Source: Sphingobium sufflavum
GTDB taxonomy: Bacteria; Pseudomonadota; Alphaproteobacteria; Sphingomonadales; Sphingomonadaceae
Assembly (NCBI RefSeq): GCF_021403115.1
Contig: NZ_JAJSSH010000007.1
Span: forward strand, 164,769-228,768
Direction of reading: 5' to 3'
Length of the DNA: 64,000 nucleotides
Shown here piece after piece: positions 17,337-26,539 of the stretch. The notes below the pieces were generated by a model that saw only the letters and a list, made by a program, of their open reading frames with translations, did not search any database and was not told the DNA's origin. Within the stretch, counting starts at the first letter, position 1, and each line of letters starts with the position of its first letter. A program made the translations under genes and the position numbers.

Positions 17337-17521
17337 GCCACACCTCTCTTATGCTTTGTCGTTGCTCGTGTCTTGTCGTTACGTTTGCGTTGTCGCTGCC
17401 ACGTCGGGGCCACACCGGATCCCAATAACGAAACTACAACGTATCATTATTCCCAAAATGCGAGTCGGGCAAGAGGAAATCGGCCGTCCCCTCTCCTCCC
17501 CCCCGCCCCCTCCGTTTCAAA

Positions 17522-17543
17522 ACACCCGTTTGGTTGGTCATGT
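17522..17543 (-). repeat. 22-bp dispersed repeat, copy A
   Basis: These 22 bases are identical, in inverted orientation, to 63889-63910, with three more shared bases beyond one mismatch. On the minus strand the unit contains ATGACCAACCAAACGGGTG, which would read MTNQTGV. The copy lies in the 290-base gap between the LuxC-like gene and rnhB, followed on the minus strand by a G-rich run. Confidence 0.7.
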
Positions 17544-17626
17544 CGAAAAGGCAGGTCTCCCCGGACGCACGCAAAACCACCGCCCGGCAACCCGCCGGAC
17601 GGTGTCCGCCCATCCTCGCGATCACT

Positions 17627-18229
17627 CTATTCCTGCGGCAGCAAGGCCCGCACCGGCGCGAAGCTTCGCCGGTGGAGAGGGGTCGGTCCATGCGCCTTCA
17701 GCGCCGCCATATGCACCGCCGATCCATAGCCCTTGTTCGACGCCCAGCCATATTGGGGATACTCCACCGCCGCCGCCAGCATCATCCGGTCCCGCGCCTC
17801 CTTGGCCAGGATGGACGCGGCGGAGATACAGCCATGCAGCGCATCGCCTCCCACCACCGCCGTCGCGGGCCAGCGCCATTTCGGCAGGCGATTGCCATCC
17901 ACAAGCACATGCCCCGGCACACAGCCCTGGCCTTCGCACAGCGCCTCCACCGCGCGGGTCATCGCCAGCATCGTCGCCTGCAATATGTTAAAGCTGTCGA
18001 TCTCCTCGACGCTGGCAATCCCGATGCCATAGCGACAGGACGCCAGTATCTGCGCCTCCAGCACCGCCCGCCGCGCCGCGCTCAGTTTCTTGCTGTCGTC
18101 CAGCCCCGCGATCCCGTCCGGGCACAGGATCACCGCCGCCGCGACCACCGGACCCGCCAACGGTCCGCGCCCCGCCTCGTCCACGCCCGCGACAGGACCG
18201 GCCAGCAGGCTGGTGTCAACGGCCGCCAT
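17627..18229 (-). CDS. rnhB: Ribonuclease HII
   Basis: A 200-residue type 2 RNase H that removes ribonucleotides from DNA:RNA hybrids. The N-terminal [14 protein letters not shown] carries the Asp-Glu metal pair, followed by LDDSKKLS, the VDGNRLP motif (third acidic residue) and [12 protein letters not shown] (fourth acidic residue). The length is normal. The start at 18229 (MAAVDTS) overlaps the thiD stop by 14 bases; longer frames run inside thiD. It is the last gene of glmM-DUF1272-thiD-rnhB. Confidence 0.93.
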   Translation of the reverse strand: MAAVDTSLLAGPVAGVDEAGRGPLAGPVVAAAVILCPDGIAGLDDSKKLSAARRAVLEAQILASCRYGIGIASVEEIDSFNILQATMLAMTRAVEALCEGQGCVPGHVLVDGNRLPKWRWPATAVVGGDALHGCISAASILAKEARDRMMLAAAVEYPQYGWASNKGYGSAVHMAALKAHGPTPLHRRSFAPVRALLPQE

Positions 18230-19115
18230 GAAACCCCGCGTCCCCGGCATAGCGCGCCGCATGGGCCGCCGCGTCGAAGCCGTCGCCATCGCGCGCGGCG
18301 AGCAGGTGATAAAAGGGCACCGTGCCCAGCGCATGCCCCATCGGCCCATGCCCCCCACCCAGCCCCGGCGCCGCCGCGAGAGCCGCCGCGACAAAGGCCT
18401 CGGCCCGACCGACCGCAGCGTCCAGCGTCGCGCCCTGTCCCAGCCCGGTCGCGATGGCGCTGGCCAGCGTGCATCCCGTACCATGACTATGCCGCGTTTC
18501 GATCCGGGGGTTGGTGAAGGTGATGACGGCCTGCGGTGTCACCAGCAGATCGCGAATGACCCCCTCATCCCCTGCCGATGGCAGATGACCGCCCTTGGCC
18601 AGAATGGCGCTCCCATGCTCTTTCATTAGGTGGCGCGCGGCCACTTCCATATCCTCGGCGCTCGCCACCGCCACGCCGCCCAGCGCCGCCAGTTCCGGCA
18701 GGTTCGGCGTCACCAGCGTCGCAAGGCCCATCAGCGCCCGGAAGGCCGCGATCGTCCCCTCGTCCGCCAGAACCGATCCGCTGGTCGCGACCATCACCGG
18801 GTCGAAGACGATAGGCACGCCGTCCAGCCGCGCCAACCGCTCCGCCACCTCAGTCGCCGTCACCGCCGACCCGATCATGCCGATCTTCACGGCATCCACG
18901 CCAATGTCACCGACCACGCTGTCGATCTGCGCCAGTACCATGTCCGGCGGCACGGCATGCACCGCCTGCACGCCCAGCGTATTTTGCGCGGTGATGGCGG
19001 TGATGGCGGTCATCGCATGACCGCCCAGCATGGTGACGGCCTTGATGTCCGCCTGAATCCCCGCGCCACCGCCCGAATCCGAACCGGCGATGATGAGTAT
19101 CCGCGCGGTGCTCAT
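18216..19115 (-). CDS. thiD: Hydroxymethylpyrimidine/phosphomethylpyrimidine kinase
   Basis: A 299-residue ribokinase-fold enzyme that phosphorylates HMP and HMP-phosphate in thiamine biosynthesis. It starts [18 protein letters not shown], the substrate loop. [36 protein letters not shown] and the catalytic [11 protein letters not shown] near residue 215 follow. It is about 30 residues longer than E. coli ThiD, with an extended Gly/Ala/His-rich C-terminus ([13 protein letters not shown] onward). The start overlaps the DUF1272 stop by 4 bases. No thiamine riboswitch or other thi gene is seen here. Confidence 0.92.
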   Translation of the reverse strand: MSTARILIIAGSDSGGGAGIQADIKAVTMLGGHAMTAITAITAQNTLGVQAVHAVPPDMVLAQIDSVVGDIGVDAVKIGMIGSAVTATEVAERLARLDGVPIVFDPVMVATSGSVLADEGTIAAFRALMGLATLVTPNLPELAALGGVAVASAEDMEVAARHLMKEHGSAILAKGGHLPSAGDEGVIRDLLVTPQAVITFTNPRIETRHSHGTGCTLASAIATGLGQGATLDAAVGRAEAFVAAALAAAPGLGGGHGPMGHALGTVPFYHLLAARDGDGFDAAAHAARYAGDAGFHGGR

Positions 19116-19336
19116 CCCCCGAACCGCCGCTCCGTCGATGCGGGCGCGCGCTTCAACGCCTCACCCGTCCGCGTCGGCCTGTCGAGCAGTTCGCCCCCGC
19201 AATTGGGGCAATGATCATCCAGTTGATCCGCACAATCCGCGCAATAGGTGCATTCGAACGAACAAATGAACGCCCCGCCCGCCTGCGCCGGCAGGTCGCT
19301 GCCGCACCGTTCGCAATCGGGCCGCATCTCCAGCAT
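19112..19336 (-). CDS. DUF1272 zinc-binding small protein
   Basis: A 74-residue protein with the DUF1272 opening LEMRPDCERCGSDLP and three further CxxC pairs (CSFECTYCADCAD and CPNCGG), enough for two zinc sites. The function is unknown. The TGA stop of glmM and its ATG share one base (TGATG), and its own stop overlaps thiD by ATGA, so it is translated in a tightly coupled chain between two metabolic genes. The start at 19336 fits the family; the longer frame would add 10 residues from glmM. Confidence 0.85.
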   Translation of the reverse strand: MLEMRPDCERCGSDLPAQAGGAFICSFECTYCADCADQLDDHCPNCGGELLDRPTRTGEALKRAPASTERRFGG

Positions 19337-20676
19337 CAGCCCGCAGCCTTCGCCACGCTGTCGCAAATACGATCCACCACGTCGCGCACCTGATCGGCGT
19401 TATCGCCTTCGGCCATGACGCGGATCACAGGCTCCGTACCGGAAGGTCGGATGACCAGCCGCCCGCTGCCGTTCAATTCCTTTTCCGCCTGCGCGATGAC
19501 GCGCTGCACCTCGCTGTCATCCAGCGGCTTGCCGCCTGCAAAGCGCACATTCTTGAGCAATTGCGGCACCGCGTCGAAGCGATGCATCACCTCGCTTGCG
19601 GGCTTCCCCGCCTCCACCAGCGCGGCCAGCACCTGCAACGCCGCGATGGTGCCATCGCCGGTCGTCGCATAGTCGGACAGGATCATATGCCCCGATTGCT
19701 CGCCGCCGACATTGAAACCGCCGCCGCGCATCCGCTCCAGAACATAGCGGTCGCCGACCTTGGTCCGCTCCAGCCCGATGCCCTGTCCGATCAACAGCCG
19801 TTCGAGGCCCAGGTTGGACATGACTGTCGCGACCAGCCCGCCCCCCTTCAACTTGCCGATGCGTGCCCATTCCGTCGCAATCAGCGCCATGATTTGGTCG
19901 CCATCAACGATCTGGCCCTTTTCATCCACCACGATCAGCCGATCCGCATCGCCGTCCAGCGCGATGCCGATGTCCGCACCCGACGCCACCACCGTCTCCT
20001 GCAACAGGCCCGGCGCGGTCGATCCGCAACCGTCGTTGATGTTCGTGCCATTGGGAGTCACGCCGATGGCCACCACATCCGCGCCCAGTTCCCACAGCGC
20101 TGACGGCGCGGTGTTATAGGCGGCGCCATTGGCGCAATCGATCACGATCCGCAGCCCGTCGAGTCGCAGGTGGGAGGGAAAGGTGGACTTGACCGCATGG
20201 ATATAGCGGCCCTTCGCATCCTCGACCCGGCGGGCACGCCCGATCCCTGCCGATTCCGCCAGATCGACATCCGCGTCGATCAACGCCTCGATCTTCAGTT
20301 CATCCTCATCGGAAAGTTTGAAACCATCCGGCCCGAACAGCTTGATGCCATTATCATAATAGGGATTGTGGCTGGCGGAGATCATCACGCCCAGATCCGC
20401 CCGCATGCTGGGTGCCAGCATGCCCACGGCGGGCGTCGGTATCGGGCCGAACTGGACAACATCCATGCCCACGCTGGTGAACCCGGCGACCAGAGCATTC
20501 TCGATCATATAGCCGGACAGGCGAGTATCCTTGCCAATCACGACCCGGTGCCGATGGTCGCCGCGCAGGAAATGGCGACCCGCCGCCATGCCCACCCGCA
20601 TCGCCATCGCCGCCGTCATCGGCGCCTTGTTGGTCCGCCCCCTGATACCGTCCGTTCCGAAAAAGCGCCTGCCCAT
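19336..20676 (-). CDS. glmM: Phosphoglucosamine mutase
   Basis: A 446-residue alpha-D-phosphohexomutase converting glucosamine-6-phosphate to glucosamine-1-phosphate for UDP-GlcNAc and peptidoglycan. It has the GlmM start [11 protein letters not shown], the active serine loop [13 protein letters not shown], the metal-binding DGDADR and the phosphate-binding [12 protein letters not shown] near the C-terminus. The length is standard. It heads a four-gene minus-strand operon. Confidence 0.96.
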   Translation of the reverse strand: MGRRFFGTDGIRGRTNKAPMTAAMAMRVGMAAGRHFLRGDHRHRVVIGKDTRLSGYMIENALVAGFTSVGMDVVQFGPIPTPAVGMLAPSMRADLGVMISASHNPYYDNGIKLFGPDGFKLSDEDELKIEALIDADVDLAESAGIGRARRVEDAKGRYIHAVKSTFPSHLRLDGLRIVIDCANGAAYNTAPSALWELGADVVAIGVTPNGTNINDGCGSTAPGLLQETVVASGADIGIALDGDADRLIVVDEKGQIVDGDQIMALIATEWARIGKLKGGGLVATVMSNLGLERLLIGQGIGLERTKVGDRYVLERMRGGGFNVGGEQSGHMILSDYATTGDGTIAALQVLAALVEAGKPASEVMHRFDAVPQLLKNVRFAGGKPLDDSEVQRVIAQAEKELNGSGRLVIRPSGTEPVIRVMAEGDNADQVRDVVDRICDSVAKAAG

Positions 20677-20750
20677 ATATCATCCTTGGAGAAGAAGTTC
20701 GTGCCTATAGCCGCATGCGGGGGCGCGTTGGAAGGTCCGCCGTCCTGCCG

Positions 20751-22337
20751 TCATCCACGCCGATCGGGCAGACTGTCGATAGGCTGCGGCACGAGTTCCG
20801 CCGCCACCGTCACGGGTGTGTCGTCCCGATGCTCGACATGCATCAAACGCCGGATGAAGGGCGCGACGATCAGGACGAAGACACCCACGCCGATGGAAAG
20901 ACCGCCCACCCATTCATAGACGGCGAGCGTGGCCATCACCTTGTCCTGGGCATTGGCCGACGCCACGCCAATACCCGCAGCGATCAGCCCCGCGATGAAG
21001 TCACCCGCCGCCGTCGCCAGGAACCAGACACCCATGACCAGTCCCGCCATGCGCGCGGGCGCCAGCTTCGACATGGCCGACAGCCCGACCGGCGAGAGGC
21101 ACAGTTCTGCCGTGGTGTGCAGGAAATAAATGCCAAAGATGAAGATGACCGGCGTCGGATTGCCCGTTCCCACCGCCAGCGCACCCGCGACCAGCAACAG
21201 GAAGCCCAGCCCCAGTTGAATCAACGCCAGCCCGAATTTTGCGGGCGTCGACGGTTCGATCCCTCGTCGTCCCAGCTTGATCCACAAGCCCGCAATCAAG
21301 GGCGCCATCAGGATGATGAACAGTGAATTGATCGACTGGAACACCGATGCAGGAACAAGAACACCGAAGAAAAAACGATCGACATGCCGGTCAGTGTAGA
21401 GGCTCAATGAACTGCCCGCCTGTTCGAACAGGCCCCAGAACAGGGGATTTAGGCTGACGAGGAACAGCACCGCGAACATCCGGTCCCGCTCGATCCGATC
21501 CATCCGCGTGAAGCTCTCCCACACCAGATAGACCACCACCACCGCGCTGGACAGCAACAGCAGGGTGCCCACCGCATCATGGCTTTGCACCAGCCACCAG
21601 ACGACCGGTACGCTCGCCAATGCGGCCAGATAGATGATCCATTCACGCGGCACAAAACCGCCAACCTTGCCCGCCAAATAGGCCGGCTCCGGCGGCTCGC
21701 CCCGGCCCAGCAGCAACGGTTTGCCCCAGGCGAAGACGATCACGCCCGCAACCATGCCCACCGCCGCCGCGCCAAAGCCATAGGACCACCCGACCGTCTC
21801 GCCCAATATGCCGCAGATCAGGGGACCGAGCAGGCCGCCGACATTGATGCCCATATAGAATAGGGTGTAGGCTGGATCACGCCGCGTGTCGTCGCGCGGA
21901 TAAAGCTGGCCCACGATGGCGGAGATATTCGCCTTCAAAAAGCCTGTACCGACGATGATGAAGGCCAGCGCGGTCCAGAAGGCGTTGAGCGCAAACGCAT
22001 CCTGCCCCCCGTCTCCCTCGACCCCCAGCACGATATGTCCCACCGCGATCAATATGCCACCGAACAGCACCGCCTTGCGCTGTCCCAGATAGCGATCCGC
22101 GACATAGCCGCCCAGCAGCGGGGTGATATAGACCAGCGACGTATAGGCGCCATAGATCCAGCCGGATTGCTGGTCGCTGAGCAGGAAATGCTTGGTCAGG
22201 TAGAAGACCAGCAGCGCACGCATCCCATAATAGGAAAAACGTTCCCACATCTCGGCAAAAAACAGGACGAACAGTCCCTTTGGATGACCAAGGATGGTGC
22301 CCGCTTCATTCCCGTCGGCAAGGTTCTGGCTGGTCAT
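20751..22337 (-). CDS. POT family proton-dependent peptide transporter
   Basis: A 528-residue MFS transporter of the POT/PTR2 family that imports di- and tripeptides with protons. The first helix has FFAEMWERFSYYG, the ExxER proton-coupling motif. The PTR2 signature GTGFLKANISAIVGQLYP follows around residue 140, then FYMGINVGGLLGP and LSPVGLSAMSKLAP. There are about fourteen hydrophobic segments. The ATG at 22337 is preferred because AGG lies 6 bases upstream; an ATG two codons earlier (22343) would have that AGG directly adjacent. It is monocistronic. Confidence 0.92.
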   Translation of the reverse strand: MTSQNLADGNEAGTILGHPKGLFVLFFAEMWERFSYYGMRALLVFYLTKHFLLSDQQSGWIYGAYTSLVYITPLLGGYVADRYLGQRKAVLFGGILIAVGHIVLGVEGDGGQDAFALNAFWTALAFIIVGTGFLKANISAIVGQLYPRDDTRRDPAYTLFYMGINVGGLLGPLICGILGETVGWSYGFGAAAVGMVAGVIVFAWGKPLLLGRGEPPEPAYLAGKVGGFVPREWIIYLAALASVPVVWWLVQSHDAVGTLLLLSSAVVVVYLVWESFTRMDRIERDRMFAVLFLVSLNPLFWGLFEQAGSSLSLYTDRHVDRFFFGVLVPASVFQSINSLFIILMAPLIAGLWIKLGRRGIEPSTPAKFGLALIQLGLGFLLLVAGALAVGTGNPTPVIFIFGIYFLHTTAELCLSPVGLSAMSKLAPARMAGLVMGVWFLATAAGDFIAGLIAAGIGVASANAQDKVMATLAVYEWVGGLSIGVGVFVLIVAPFIRRLMHVEHRDDTPVTVAAELVPQPIDSLPDRRG

Positions 22338-22562
22338 GGACATCCTGATCTTGGGGGCAACATGCCCTGAACTCGTGGGCGAGAGTAACGATTTTGGGCG
22401 CGCTGTGAAGCCGATACAGCAGCCGCATGGTCGCCATGCCAACCACTTTTTTCTGGTCCGACAGATGACGGAAAATCAAGGGGTTTAGACGAATGTCCAA
22501 TTTCCCCGGCCCGCCAAAATGGGCATGAAGGTCCGACCACAGGGCGATGAAGGCGCAAGGCA

Positions 22563-22709
22563 ATGGGAAATTTCGATCCTCCGCACAAGGAAATCGGGTC
22601 GCTCGACCGGCTCGATCCGGCGTTCAGCGAACTGTCCCGCGCGCTCGGCCCCATGTCGCTGGTCTTCAGCTTCACCGGGCTGGGGTGGCTGCTCCTGCAT
22701 CTGGTGTAG
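22563..22709 (+). CDS. Small single-span membrane protein, hypothetical
   Basis: A 48-residue frame starting MGNFDPPHKEIGSLD and ending with a hydrophobic tail MSLVFSFTGLGWLLLHLV of membrane-spanning length. AAGG lies a few bases before the ATG and codon positions show the strong third-base G/C bias of the neighbours. It is encoded on the plus strand between two leftward genes. It resembles short tail-anchored or single-span proteins, but I do not recognise the family. The opposite-strand frame covering the same bases lacks comparable features. Confidence 0.5.
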   Translation: MGNFDPPHKEIGSLDRLDPAFSELSRALGPMSLVFSFTGLGWLLLHLV

Positions 22710-22742
22710 GCTTGCCCCCCGGCGCTGAGCCGAGACAAGCGT

Positions 22743-23375
22743 TCACCGAGCCGCCATCAGCGCCCCACGCACACCGTCCAGCACGAATTGCACCGCCAAT
22801 GCGGCCAGCAACACTCCCAGCACGCGGGTAACCACCGCCTCCACTTCCGGCCCGACCAACCGCATCAGCGGCCCCGCGAGCAGCAGCGCACCCAGCATCA
22901 ACAGCAACGTCACCGCCAGCGCGGCCAGCACCATGGTCCGCTCGACACCCCCATGCGCCTCCGCCATCAACAGCATGATGGTGGCGATGGACCCCGGTCC
23001 CGCGATCATCGGCATCGCCATGGGGAAAACGGACACATCCTCGACCTCCGGCGTCTCAGCGACATGTCGTGCCCGGTCCTCCCGCCGCTGGGTCCGCCGC
23101 TCGAACACCATTTCCAGCGCAATGAAGAACAACATAATCCCGCCCGCGATGCGAAAAGCGTCGAGGCCGATGCCCAGCAAGTGCAACAGAGGCCGCCCGA
23201 CCAGCGCGAACAACAAAAGGATGACCGCCGCAATCCCGACCGCCTTCACCGCCATGGTACGGCGCTGCCCCGCCGTCGCACCGGTCGTCAGCCCTGCATA
23301 GATGGGTGCACAGCCCGGCGGGTCGATCACCACGAACAGGGTGATAAAGGCTGAAAGGAAGAGTTCTATCATCAC
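22743..23375 (-). CDS. MarC family integral membrane protein
   Basis: A 210-residue protein with six hydrophobic segments, matching the MarC family (UPF0056). The first segment is SAFITLFVVIDPPGCAPIY with the family's D-P motif, and the second repeat has FPMAMPMIAGPGSIATIM. The biochemical role of MarC proteins is unsettled; the old drug-resistance link is not supported for E. coli MarC. GTG 23375 overlaps the upstream TGA by 4 bases; ATG 23372 is the alternative. It is the last gene of the yggT-folD operon. Confidence 0.9.
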   Translation of the reverse strand: MMIELFLSAFITLFVVIDPPGCAPIYAGLTTGATAGQRRTMAVKAVGIAAVILLLFALVGRPLLHLLGIGLDAFRIAGGIMLFFIALEMVFERRTQRREDRARHVAETPEVEDVSVFPMAMPMIAGPGSIATIMLLMAEAHGGVERTMVLAALAVTLLLMLGALLLAGPLMRLVGPEVEAVVTRVLGVLLAALAVQFVLDGVRGALMAAR

Positions 23376-24172
23376 TTGGCCGAGGGTGCCGCCGCCGGGC
23401 CGGTGCGATCCGTCACGACCACCACTTCACCCGCATCCGTCGCCATCCACGCCTCCAGCACGCGTGCACCATTGGCGGCAACCGCCCAACGCCAGCGCAA
23501 CGATCCATCCGTAGCCCGTTCCTCTCGGCTCAGGGGTAATGGCTGGCGGGGATCGAGCGACACCGCCATCGGCGACGACATGTCCGATACCTTCCCAGCA
23601 CCACCGGGCCGTCCTCGCTTGGGGCAGGCCGCAATGCGTGCGGAGATGGATTCCAATTCATCCTCCCGACCCATCCGGGGTGCGTCCTCCGAAGCGGCCA
23701 GCGGGCCATCATGGGACAGGATCAGGCGATAACCCTGCTTGTCCCGCCGCCAGATATTCGAATACCAGCCCCGACCTTCCGAACCGCCGCCAGCGCGCAC
23801 CCATTGCCCACTGCTCACTGCGACACTCCCGTCGCAGGCCATGAAAACCTCACGCGTCTGCCAGCGCAGGGCGGTGGCCGGATCACGCTGGCCCTTCAGC
23901 CAGCGTTCCGCAAAAACCGGCCCCGGTTGAAACAGCACGGCATCCTTCGCCACGATCCGCGACAGCGCCGTCCATTGCCCCTTTTCCAGCGCCAACCGGT
24001 CATAGGCCAGTTCCGCCGCGATAATCAGGCTGGGATCGGCGTAGCCGCCGCGCGGCGCATCCCGGACATCCTCCTTATAACGCCCGCTGCCCGCAGGCGG
24101 CTGGGCGAGCGCGCCCCCCGCAGCCAGTGCCAGCAGGGCCGGTGCCGCGCGCCTGAGCGCCCGGACGGACAG
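23372..24172 (-). CDS. Exported SnoaL/DUF4440-like protein, start uncertain
   Basis: About 266 residues if started at 24172. The sequence begins SVRALRRAAPALLALAAGGALAQPPAG, a clear signal peptide with an AxA-type cleavage site. A nuclear-transport-factor-2-like domain follows (AAELAYDRLALEKGQWTAL, AVLFQPGPVFAERWL), as in DUF4440/SnoaL proteins. No ATG, GTG or TTG lies just before the signal peptide. A CTG at 24170-24172 comes right after the folD TAG, while TTG codons at 24220 and 24247 would add a long basic extension inside folD. The CTG start is my inference. The protein is probably periplasmic and the function is unknown. Confidence 0.65.
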   Translation of the reverse strand: MSVRALRRAAPALLALAAGGALAQPPAGSGRYKEDVRDAPRGGYADPSLIIAAELAYDRLALEKGQWTALSRIVAKDAVLFQPGPVFAERWLKGQRDPATALRWQTREVFMACDGSVAVSSGQWVRAGGGSEGRGWYSNIWRRDKQGYRLILSHDGPLAASEDAPRMGREDELESISARIAACPKRGRPGGAGKVSDMSSPMAVSLDPRQPLPLSREERATDGSLRWRWAVAANGARVLEAWMATDAGEVVVVTDRTGPAAAPSAK

Positions 24173-24173
24173 G

Positions 24174-25067
24174 CTACAGTCCCTTGGGCGCTTCCACGCC
24201 CTCGCGTGCGCAGGCAGCAACCAGCGTGTTACGCAGCAGCACTGCAATCGTCATCGGCCCCACCCCGCCGGGGACAGGCGTGATAGCGCGCACATGGCTC
24301 GCCGCCTCCGCAGTCGCGACATCGCCGACCAGCCGGGTTTTGCCCTCTTCTTCTGCGGCCACGCGGTTGATGCCTACGTCGATGACCGTCGCACCGGGCT
24401 TGATCCATTCCCCCTTGACCATTTCTGGCCGCCCGACCGCCGCCACGACAATATCCGCCTGATGCACCACGCTGGCCAAATCCTGCGTGCGGCTGTGCGC
24501 GATGGTCACCGTGCAATTCTCGCCCAGCAGCAACTGCGCCATCGGCTTGCCGACCAGGATCGACCGCCCGATCACCACCGCGCTTTTCCCCGACAGGTCG
24601 CCCAGTTCGTCCTTCAGCAGCATCAGGCTGCCTAACGGCGTACAGGGCACCAAACCGGGCAGGCCCAGCGCGAGTCGCCCCGTGCTGACCGGCGTCAGGC
24701 CATCGACATCCTTGTCCGGGTTGATGGCGTTGACGACCGCCTGCTCGTCAAGATGACCGGGCAGCGGCAACTGCACCAATATGCCGTCCACACGCGGGTC
24801 GCCGTTCAACTCGTCGACCAACTCAAGCAACTCTTCCTGCGTGATCGTCGCCGGACGTTTATATTCAAAACTCTCCATGCCGACCGCCACGGTCATCTTG
24901 CCCTTGTTGCGAACATAGACGGCGCTGGCCGGATCTTCTCCGACGAGCACGACCGCCAGACCCGGCGTACGGCCCTGACTGGCCAGGAAACCCGCCACGC
25001 CCTGCGCCACTTCCGCACGCAATCCTTCGGCAAAGGCCTTGCCGTCGATGATCTTGCCGATGGTCAT
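24174..25067 (-). CDS. folD: Methylenetetrahydrofolate dehydrogenase / methenyltetrahydrofolate cyclohydrolase
   Basis: A 297-residue bifunctional enzyme of one-carbon metabolism. It has [16 protein letters not shown] with the catalytic lysine, the QLPLP signature with PDKDVDGL, the NADP loop [14 protein letters not shown], and the C-terminal [13 protein letters not shown]. The length is normal. It follows a DUF167 gene by about 40 bases and is followed by an exported protein. Confidence 0.96.
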   Translation of the reverse strand: MTIGKIIDGKAFAEGLRAEVAQGVAGFLASQGRTPGLAVVLVGEDPASAVYVRNKGKMTVAVGMESFEYKRPATITQEELLELVDELNGDPRVDGILVQLPLPGHLDEQAVVNAINPDKDVDGLTPVSTGRLALGLPGLVPCTPLGSLMLLKDELGDLSGKSAVVIGRSILVGKPMAQLLLGENCTVTIAHSRTQDLASVVHQADIVVAAVGRPEMVKGEWIKPGATVIDVGINRVAAEEEGKTRLVGDVATAEAASHVRAITPVPGGVGPMTIAVLLRNTLVAACAREGVEAPKGL

Positions 25068-25109
25068 GGGATCCGATCCTCTATGTTTTCGCCGCGCCAG
25101 ACTGCGCGG

Positions 25110-25433
25110 TCATTCGGTAGCGCCGCCTGCAAGGGCGACCTTATTCTCGACGGTCGCCGCATCCACGCGCGCGATCCGTATGCGTTTTAACCGGCTCATG
25201 TCCCCCGCCTCCAGCGAAATCGACGAGCGCGGCAGGTCAAGCGATTTTGCCAGTAACAGGATCAGTGCCGCATTGGCCCGGCCCTTGTCTGGCGGCGCGG
25301 CCACGCTGGCCGAAAGCCAGTCCTGCCCGTCAGCATCCACCCATCGCTTGCCGATCCGGTTTGCCGACGCGCGGGGCGTCAACCGCACGGGCAGAATGCA
25401 ATCCTCGCCCGCCTGCCGGACGAGGCCGGTCAC
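25110..25433 (-). CDS. DUF167 (YggU-like) protein
   Basis: A 107-residue protein of the DUF167/YggU family. It contains the landmarks LPVRLTPRASANRIG, SASVAAPPDKGRANAALILLLAKSL and RSSISLEAGDMSRLKRIRI. Members commonly sit directly after yggT, as here. The function is unknown. The GTG at 25433 overlaps the yggT stop as GTGA; the much longer open frame upstream is out of phase with yggT and is shadow. Confidence 0.88.
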   Translation of the reverse strand: MTGLVRQAGEDCILPVRLTPRASANRIGKRWVDADGQDWLSASVAAPPDKGRANAALILLLAKSLDLPRSSISLEAGDMSRLKRIRIARVDAATVENKVALAGGATE

Positions 25434-25723
25434 ACCAACGGCGCGAAAATCGCTGGCAGAATCGCCTGTTGCAGGATGATAATGACCAACAGCACCACCA
25501 TGGGCGACAGATCCAGCGCGCCCAGATCGGGCATCACTCGTCGGATCGGCCGGTACAATGGCTCGGTCATCCGCTCCAGCGCGGTTAATACTGTCCGCAC
25601 GAAATCGCTGCTGGTATTGATGATGTTGAAAGCCACCAGCCAACTGATGATTGCCTGAATGATGATGATCCATTTCGCCACATTGAGCAGGATCATCAAC
25701 GTCTGAAAAATCGCGAAGGCCAT
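25430..25723 (-). CDS. YggT family membrane protein
   Basis: A 97-residue inner-membrane protein with two hydrophobic segments (FQTLMILLNVAKWIIIIQAI and the C-terminal MVVLLVIIILQQAILPAI). Between them lies the family loop with EPLYRPIRRVMPDLGALDLSP. GGGAGA 7 bases before the ATG at 25723 supports this start over the ATG at 25735. It is the first gene of yggT-DUF167-folD-exported protein-marC. YggT homologues have been linked to osmotic stress and to positioning near division proteins. Confidence 0.9.
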   Translation of the reverse strand: MAFAIFQTLMILLNVAKWIIIIQAIISWLVAFNIINTSSDFVRTVLTALERMTEPLYRPIRRVMPDLGALDLSPMVVLLVIIILQQAILPAIFAPLV

Positions 25724-25852
25724 GAAGTCTCCCATAGGGGCGATGCGTGGCGCTCCCTTAGCCGATAGGGCGGTGGATCGACAAGCGGGCACAGGCAATA
25801 TGAAATGCGAGCAATCCCTGTGCGGGTGTCAGGGCCGGAGCTGCAAATCGCT

Positions 25853-26539
25853 TTACCCTATATGCCAGCGCCATTCCTGCGACATCGAACCGTCCACGTC
25901 ATTGACCCTGCACAACATGACCGGACCTTCCAGCCGATAGAGTCGATCATCCCGCGATTTGCCAGTGATGGTCACGGGCACCTGATAAGAGAGCGATCCT
26001 GCCCCACCCTCAACATTGCCGTCCCTGAAATTGACGGTGAGGGTAGCATATTTGGCATAACTCCGCGCGAACTGGACCGAATCCAGGCCGCTGTCAGCGC
26101 TGCCATGGCCTCATTGCTCCTGTGCTTTATCCAGTCCCGCCGTTCCAGCGACTGCGCCCAGTCGAACAAGACTGCCCGCTCGCCTTCCTCACCCTTCATC
26201 GCGACGTTAGGATCGTGACGAACCACGTCTACTCATTCGACCGTGATTATCTGCTGCATTTGCAGCACCAAAATCGGCAAAATCAGCGACAGGCGCGCCC
26301 GCTGTTACAGAACGGCGCACATCTTGGGTTTCAACCATATTGGCCTGAACAGCCTGCGTATTGGAAGCACTCCCCTCGTGACAAGTCCCTAACAATAATG
26401 GCACGGCGAGCAGAATGGAGGCAGTGGCGTTGGGGGCAGGCACATCGGGGCACGCCAGACGAACCCATGGGGGGTTGGCATGTTGCGTTCTCTTTGGAGC
26501 TTTAGCACCCTTAGTCGCGGAGGCCAGCAAAAGCCTCAC
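25853..26539 (-). pseudogene. Frameshifted lipoprotein/NTF2-like gene relic downstream of argB
   Basis: Three minus-strand frames together look like one broken gene. The first (26207-26539), overlapping the argB stop by GTGA, holds a lipoprotein-like signal with LLLGTC. The second, from about 26199, reads RAVLFDWAQSLERRDW. The third is open from 26110 to a TAA at 25853 and reads ADSGLDSVQFARSYAKYATL, then VEGGAGSLSYQVPVTITG, LYRLEGPVMLCRVNDVDGS and WRWHIG. The last two resemble a known pattern of small secreted alphaproteobacterial proteins (helix, then GxAGSLYYxxPxxITG, then LRWHI). At least two frame changes are needed. Either the gene is decaying or the sequence has indel errors. Confidence 0.5.

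Noticed and set aside
25805..26218. Plus-strand 137-codon frame opposite the lipoprotein relic
   Set aside because: Its composition is shadow-like, while the minus strand shows a coherent protein pattern across frames.
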